A DNA stretch of 41,745 nt from Bradyrhizobium sacchari. Its GTDB lineage: Bacteria > Pseudomonadota > Alphaproteobacteria > Rhizobiales > Xanthobacteraceae. Each line of letters begins with the position of its first letter. Positions within the stretch are counted from its first letter, which is position 1. Made by a program: the position numbers and the translations under genes. The stretch is taken from assembly GCF_002068095.1 (NCBI RefSeq), contig NZ_LWIG01000007.1:696224-737968 (forward strand), read 5' to 3'. Of this stretch, positions 37,572-41,745 are shown piece after piece. The notes beneath the pieces were generated by a model, which was given only the letters and a program-made list of their open reading frames with translations, did not search any database and was not told the origin of the DNA.

Positions 37572-38399
37572 CTAGCGGCGGAACGGATAGGCGAGCTGGC
37601 CCGCGATCTCCTTCGGCATGGTCGCTTCGTCCTTACCGTAATCCTGCGGCAGCTTCCCCTCCGGCATCCGGAAGGTGCCGAACAGCACGTCCCAGATCGG
37701 GAACGTCCCAGCGAAATTGGTGTCGCCGCCATCCTCGAGCGGAGTGTGGTGCCAGCGGTGGAATACCGGCGTCGCCAGCACATATTTGAACGGCCCGAAG
37801 GTCCAGTTCAGGTTGGCGTGCACGAAGGCCGAATGGAAGGTCGTGAACGGGGAGACCCAGATCATGACGTTCGGGGAGATGCCGGCCATCAGCAGCACGA
37901 CGTCGACGCCGATGGTGCCGAGCACGAGGTTGACCGGATGGAAGCGGGCCGCCGAAATCCAGCTGATCTCCTCGGAGGAGTGATGGATCGCGTGGTACTT
38001 CCAGAACCCGCCGCCATGAAACAGCCGGTGCAGCCAGTACAGCATGAAGTCCGACAGCACCAGGAACAGCACGGCCTGCACCCAGAGCGGCAATTGCGCC
38101 AGCGGGCCGTGGCCGTTGTCGTAAAAGGCGATGAGATCGTCGGCGTCGTGGATGTTGAAGAAGACGCTCGCCCCGACGATCAGGAGCCCGATCCGCATGG
38201 TGCGGGCAAATACGGGGACGAAAAACCAGTAGCAGATATCGGTGACGATCTCCCGCTTGCGCCACCACGGCAGACCGGGATTGCAGGCCCAGAAATGTTC
38301 GAGCACCGTGAAGACCAGCGCGAGCACGAAAGTGACGGGGACCACCTTCGCAATGGTTTCGCCGAGCATGAAGACGACTTGCATAGGCAGGCTCGACAT
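37572..38399 (-). CDS. Sterol desaturase / fatty acid hydroxylase family protein
   Basis: 275-residue integral membrane di-iron enzyme family. Hydrophobic segments about 8-30, 50-75, 105-125, 155-180. His clusters: YWLHRLFHGG (HxxxH), KYHAIHHSSEE (HxxHH), FVHAN, and FHRWHHTPLE (HxxHH), the metal ligands of the superfamily. Substrate unknown; hopanoid or fatty-acid modification is only a guess. ATG 38399. No operon partner; it stands between pilus genes. Confidence 0.92.
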   Translation of the reverse strand: MSSLPMQVVFMLGETIAKVVPVTFVLALVFTVLEHFWACNPGLPWWRKREIVTDICYWFFVPVFARTMRIGLLIVGASVFFNIHDADDLIAFYDNGHGPLAQLPLWVQAVLFLVLSDFMLYWLHRLFHGGGFWKYHAIHHSSEEISWISAARFHPVNLVLGTIGVDVVLLMAGISPNVMIWVSPFTTFHSAFVHANLNWTFGPFKYVLATPVFHRWHHTPLEDGGDTNFAGTFPIWDVLFGTFRMPEGKLPQDYGKDEATMPKEIAGQLAYPFRR

Positions 38400-38519
38400 C
38401 GTCGCCTCTCTTCCGAATTGCTGGACACTTCTACGCCTACTCCGCGAAATTTAAGGGAGGGTGAAGCCGGCGGCGCAGCTGCAGCGCATCCGGAACCAGG
38501 GCGATTTTCGACCAGTGCC

Positions 38520-38534
38520 TTAAGGTGAAATTCA
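38520..38534 (+). promoter_or_regulatory. CtrA-like site upstream of the Flp pilin gene
   Basis: TTAA-GGTGAAA-TTCA, one mismatch to TTAA-N7-TTAA, 135 bases before the pilin start. Suggestive only. Confidence 0.3.
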
Positions 38535-38668
38535 CTCTGGGCAAAAGCATCGCGCGGGGACCGGGTTTGCGCGATCGAATTAACTCTACCGAAAGAGCTC
38601 GGCTCTCATGGTCATCGCGTCAACGACAGCGCCGAACGAGGCGATCCAACCCCAGATGGAGTTTGTTC

Positions 38669-38833
38669 ATGAAGAACTTGATTGCGCGTTTCGCCAAGGA
38701 TGAATCCGGCGCCACCGCCATCGAATACGGCCTGATCGCCGCCGGCATCGCGCTGGCCATCATCACCGTCGTCAACAACCTCGGCAGCACGCTGAACACC
38801 AAGTTCGGCTCGATCAGCTCCTCGCTGAAGTAA
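38669..38833 (+). CDS. Flp/Fap-type pilin
   Basis: 54-residue prepilin. MKNLIARFAKDESGATAIEY has the short basic leader, the Flp cleavage region (before ATAIEYGLIAAGI, with the Glu-Tyr pair of Flp pilins) and a single hydrophobic helix IALAIITVV. The end STLNTKFGSISSSLK is typical. GGAG sits seven bases before the ATG. Major subunit of a type IVb pilus, to be processed by the CpaA peptidase encoded downstream. Strong terminator after it keeps high pilin expression separate from cpa genes. Confidence 0.96.
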   Translation: MKNLIARFAKDESGATAIEYGLIAAGIALAIITVVNNLGSTLNTKFGSISSSLK

Positions 38834-38853
38834 GCGACCGACACACGACGGCA

Positions 38854-38884
38854 AAAGCCCCGGACCTCCGGGGCCTTTGTTTTT
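38854..38884. terminator. Rho-independent terminator after the pilin gene
   Basis: GCCCCGGA / TCCGGGGC with a short loop, preceded by A4 and followed by a T-rich run (TTTGTTTTT). Confidence 0.9.
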
Positions 38885-38903
38885 CTGAGTACGGCGAGTT
38901 CCA

Positions 38904-39050
38904 GTGGCGTTGCGAAAGTACAGAACCGATGCCGCGGTTGCGGCGAGCGAAGCGCAGGCGACAGCCACCGGCTCGCCAGCCTATTGGGTGTGTCTTGCAC
39001 TGCTGCTGGCAACGATCGCACTCGCCACCCGCATCGCCAGCCTTTGGTGA
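38904..39050 (+). CDS. Possible 48-residue membrane protein
   Basis: GTG-started frame between pilin and cpaA. It encodes a polar Ala-rich start (MALRKYRTDAAVAASEAQAT if GTG is read as Met) and one hydrophobic segment YWVCLALLLATIALATRIAS ending LW. No strong ribosome site (GCGAG). Its membrane segment and place in the pilus locus make it worth noting, but the frame may be chance. Confidence 0.35.
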   Translation: MALRKYRTDAAVAASEAQATATGSPAYWVCLALLLATIALATRIASLW

Positions 39051-39173
39051 GCGCGCCTTTGGCGGGCGACGCCCATCCAGGCCGCTGCCGCCGTTGTCGG
39101 TTTGTTTAGCACTGCCAGCTAACATCGCGCGACGCGAGATTCCGCGGCAAACCCAGGCCTCAAGACGCAGCCC

Positions 39174-39698
39174 ATGATCCTCGACCTTGCGCGCCTCACG
39201 CTCTTCCCGGCCCTGATGGCATTCGCCGCGGCGAGCGATCTCTTCACGATGACGATCTCGAACCGCGTGTCGCTGGCGCTTGTCGCAGGCTTCTTCGTGC
39301 TCGCCCTCGCCGGTGGCATGGCACCTTACGAGATGCTGACACACGTCGGCGCCGGCGCGCTTCTGCTGGCCGTGGCCTTTACCTGCTTCGCGATGGGCTG
39401 GGTCGGCGGCGGCGACGCCAAGGTCGCAGCCTCCGTCGCGCTCTGGTTCGGTTTCACGCACCTGATGAACTTCCTGCTCTACGCCTCGCTGTTCGGCGGA
39501 GCGCTGACGCTGCTCCTGCTCCAGCTCCGGCAATGGCCGCTACCCTACGGCCTCGCGGGCCAGGCCTGGCTTGCACGACTGCACGCCAAGGAGAGCGGCA
39601 TTCCCTACGGCATCGCGCTCGCGCTGAGCGCGCTGATGGTCTACCCGGAGACCGAATGGGTGAAGGCGATCGACCTCGCTCACCTCGCACTGCGCTGA
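39174..39698 (+). CDS. cpaA: Prepilin peptidase CpaA (A24 family)
   Basis: 174-residue inner-membrane aspartic peptidase that cleaves Flp prepilin leaders. Six hydrophobic segments. Catalytic Asp pair: Asp22 in AAASDLFTMTISN and the GxGD-type Asp in GWVGGGDAKVAAS. ATG 39174. It is shorter than PilD because it lacks the methylase part, as in other CpaA/TadV enzymes. Followed by cpaB and cpaC in the standard order. Confidence 0.95.
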   Translation: MILDLARLTLFPALMAFAAASDLFTMTISNRVSLALVAGFFVLALAGGMAPYEMLTHVGAGALLLAVAFTCFAMGWVGGGDAKVAASVALWFGFTHLMNFLLYASLFGGALTLLLLQLRQWPLPYGLAGQAWLARLHAKESGIPYGIALALSALMVYPETEWVKAIDLAHLALR

Positions 39699-39742
39699 AC
39701 GCCCCGGCTAACCCGGCGTTAAGGCGATTTAGATACGCCTCA

Positions 39743-39758
39743 TTAACCATGCTTTGAC
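39743..39758 (+). promoter_or_regulatory. CtrA-like site upstream of cpaB
   Basis: TTAACCATGCTTTGAC: contains TTAACCAT, a known CtrA motif form, and fits TTAA-N7-TTGA with one mismatch. 68 bases before the cpaB start. Confidence 0.4.
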
Positions 39759-39825
39759 GAATAGCTGGTCAACTGCCGATTACGGCGGCGGCAGCGTCGC
39801 GGCGTCTTGTTGGAAAGTGAAGCGT

Positions 39826-40626
39826 ATGAATAGGGCACGCATTGTCGTCCTGACGGTCGCCATCTGCGCCGGCGGTGCCGCCGCGTACCTGGCGAGCGGC
39901 TCGGACAATTCTGCGCCGCCTCCCGCGGCTCCGGTCGCGCAGCTTCCGACCGTCGACGTGCTGGTGGCCAAGAACGACATCGGCCTCGGCCAGACCGTCA
40001 AGCCCGAAGACGTGCAATGGCAGACCTGGCCGGCCGCGACCGCCAGCGCCACCTTCATCCGCCGCAACGAGCGTCCCGACGGCGCGACCCAGGTGACGGG
40101 CTCGATCGCTCGCGCCCCCTTCATCCAGGGTGAGCCAATCCGCGACCAGAAGCTGGTGAAGCCGGAGGGCTCCGGCTTCATGGCCGCGATCCTGCCCACT
40201 GGCATGCGCGCGATCTCGACCGAGATCTCGCCCGAGACTGGCGCTGGAGGCTTCATCCTGCCCAACGATCGCGTCGACGTGCTCCTGACCCGTCGCCTCA
40301 AGAACCCGGATCAGAGCAGCGGCGCTCCCGATCTCATCACCTCCGAGATCATCCTGGCCAACATCCGCGTACTGGCGATCGACCAGGCGCCGAAGGAGAA
40401 GGACGGCCAGAACGCGGTGGTCGGCAAGACCGTCACCCTCGAGCTCAATCCCGCACAGACGGCGACGCTGTCCGCCGCCCGCCAGAGCGGCACGCTGTCG
40501 CTGGCGCTGCGCAGCATCGTCGACGTCAAGATGAGCGAGATCACGCTCGATGATTCCGCGCAGAAGCGCGATGGCGTTTCGATCATTCGCTATGGCGTCC
40601 CGACCGCGACGGCAAAGGTACGATGA
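39826..40626 (+). CDS. cpaB: Flp pilus assembly protein CpaB
   Basis: 266-residue periplasmic/inner-membrane assembly factor (RcpC). N-terminal segment NRARIVVLTVAICAGGAAAY, a Pro/Ala linker, an SAF-like domain (VDVLVAKNDIGLGQTVKPED ... VQWQTWP), and the RcpC domain RAISTEISPETGAGGFILPN, DRVDVLLTRR. ATG 39826 with GGAAAGTGA upstream; the frame opens 24 codons earlier. 11 bases before cpaC. Confidence 0.95.
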   Translation: MNRARIVVLTVAICAGGAAAYLASGSDNSAPPPAAPVAQLPTVDVLVAKNDIGLGQTVKPEDVQWQTWPAATASATFIRRNERPDGATQVTGSIARAPFIQGEPIRDQKLVKPEGSGFMAAILPTGMRAISTEISPETGAGGFILPNDRVDVLLTRRLKNPDQSSGAPDLITSEIILANIRVLAIDQAPKEKDGQNAVVGKTVTLELNPAQTATLSAARQSGTLSLALRSIVDVKMSEITLDDSAQKRDGVSIIRYGVPTATAKVR

Positions 40627-40637
40627 GGGCAGTCGAT

Positions 40638-41745
40638 ATGAAATGCAGGGCAGATTTGGCGACGATGCGAACCTCCATGGTCCGCGCCCTGTCGTTTTCG
40701 GCCTCTCTCGCGCTGGCGCTCAACCCGGTGCTGACCCCCGCGGTCGCCGCCGACTACCGCCCCGTGGCGCCGGCGGCCGCCGACGGCCAGATGAACGCGC
40801 GCTTCCTTTCGCTCGGCGTCGGCAAGTCCATCGTGATCGACCTGCCGCGCGACATCAAGGACGTGCTTGTCGCCGACCCCAAGATCGCCAACGCGGTGGT
40901 GCGCTCGGCGCAGCGCGCCTACATCATCGGTGCCTCGGTCGGCCAGACCAACATCGTGTTCTTCGATTCCGCCGGCCAGCAGATCGCGGCCTACGACATC
41001 GCGGTCAAGCGCGACCTCAACGGCGTGCGCGCCGCGTTGAAGCAGGTGCTGCCCAATTCCGACATCCAGGTCGACGGGCTCGGCGACGGTGTCGTGCTGA
41101 CCGGCACCGTGGCGAGTCCGATGGAGGCGCAGCAGGCCAACGAACTCGCCGCGCGCCTCGCCGGCGGCGCCGACAAGGTGGTGAACTCGATCGTGGTTCG
41201 CGGCCGCGACCAGGTCATGCTGAAGGTGACGGTGGCCGAGGTCCAGCGCAGCATCGTCAAGCAGCTCGGCATCGACCTGTCCGCGAACCTGAACTATGGC
41301 ACCGCGGTGGTGAACTTCACCAACTCGAACCCGTTCACGGCCCTGGGCCGCAATCTCGTGGACGGCAACAATCTGACAACGAAGTTCGGCACGTCGGTGC
41401 AGGCCACCCTGCGCGCGATGGAGACCGCGGGCGTGATCCGGACGCTGGCGGAGCCGAACCTGACCGCGATCTCCGGCGAATCGGCGACCTTCATCGCCGG
41501 CGGCGAATTCCCGGTGCCGGCAGGCTATGCGTGCGATCCCACGACGCATGTCTGTACCACCCAGATCAGCTTCAAGAAGTTTGGCATCTCGCTCAACTTC
41601 ACCCCCGTCGTTCTGACCGAGGGCAAGATCAGCCTGCGCGTGATGACCGAGGTCTCGGAGCTTTCGAACGAAAATTCGATCACGCTGTCACAGGCGGTGA
41701 CGTCGACGTCGGTGAACTCGCTGACCGTACCCTCGATCCGGACCC
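40638..41745 (+). CDS. cpaC: Pilus secretin CpaC, 5' part
   Basis: Outer-membrane secretin of the Flp pilus; the gene leaves the window at the right edge. Signal peptide (MVRALSFSASLALALNPVLT ending AVAA/D), pil_N domain FLSLGVGKSIVIDLPRDIKD and VLVADPKIANAVV, a BON-like region (NGVRAALKQVLPNSDIQVDG) and the start of the secretin domain (VMLKVTVAEVQRSIVKQLGI; LRAMETAGVIRTLAEPNL; GGEFPVP). Start: ATG 40638 with GAGGG upstream; an in-frame ATG at 40623 overlaps the cpaB stop. 369 codons are visible. Confidence 0.95.
   Translation, partial: MKCRADLATMRTSMVRALSFSASLALALNPVLTPAVAADYRPVAPAAADGQMNARFLSLGVGKSIVIDLPRDIKDVLVADPKIANAVVRSAQRAYIIGASVGQTNIVFFDSAGQQIAAYDIAVKRDLNGVRAALKQVLPNSDIQVDGLGDGVVLTGTVASPMEAQQANELAARLAGGADKVVNSIVVRGRDQVMLKVTVAEVQRSIVKQLGIDLSANLNYGTAVVNFTNSNPFTALGRNLVDGNNLTTKFGTSVQATLRAMETAGVIRTLAEPNLTAISGESATFIAGGEFPVPAGYACDPTTHVCTTQISFKKFGISLNFTPVVLTEGKISLRVMTEVSELSNENSITLSQAVTSTSVNSLTVPSIRT

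Overview
The window looks like a chromosomal segment of a Bradyrhizobium-type alphaproteobacterium. Evidence: high GC with long antisense shadow ORFs, a urtABCDE plus urease cluster, HWE-type kinase, DUF2865, Flp/Cpa pilus genes, EcfG-type general-stress promoters (GGAAC-N16/17-CGTT), and several families of palindromic intergenic repeats common in that genus. The genus call is inference from content, not from a search.

Layout. 1-3.6 kb: 3' end of an APS kinase gene, malate synthase G (glcB), a CsbD-like stress protein and a 51-residue membrane protein. 3.9-8.4 kb: two tandem 697-residue chemoreceptors. 8.6-12.4 kb: envelope and stress genes (DUF2865, L,D-transpeptidase, AI-2E-family permease, DUF883, holin-like membrane protein). 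12.4-16.1 kb: an iron-uptake operon (TonB receptor, PepSY protein, small membrane protein). 16.5-20.1 kb: OpgC-like acyltransferase, TetR regulator, CHASE/HWE sensor kinase. 20.4-33.2 kb: one long minus-strand run, urtABCDE-ureDAB-[DUF559]-[MESH1-like]-ureC-[ABM]-ureEFG, headed by a good sigma-54 site. 33.7-36.1 kb: RhlE-type helicase, IF-1 paralogue and cold-shock protein. 36.0-41.7 kb: tad/cpa pilus genes (a truncated tadE, pil_N protein, Flp pilin, cpaA, cpaB and the start of cpaC) with a sterol-desaturase-like gene between.

How it works together. The urea block would import urea (UrtA binding protein, UrtBC permeases, UrtDE ATPases), assemble nickel urease (UreDEFG on UreABC) and release ammonia under nitrogen control. 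Five EcfG-type promoters in 8.4 kb suggest that csbD, the small membrane gene, the transpeptidase, the permease and the DUF883 pair belong to the general stress response. The helicase, IF-1 and Csp genes form an RNA-remodelling group with long leaders. The cpa genes build a Flp pilus and have CtrA-like boxes nearby.

The most unusual items are a MESH1-type alarmone hydrolase gene inside the urease cluster, a DUF559 nuclease-like gene whose ribosome site and start codon are supplied by a dispersed repeat, the EcfG promoter cluster, and a sensor kinase with a degenerate N-box.
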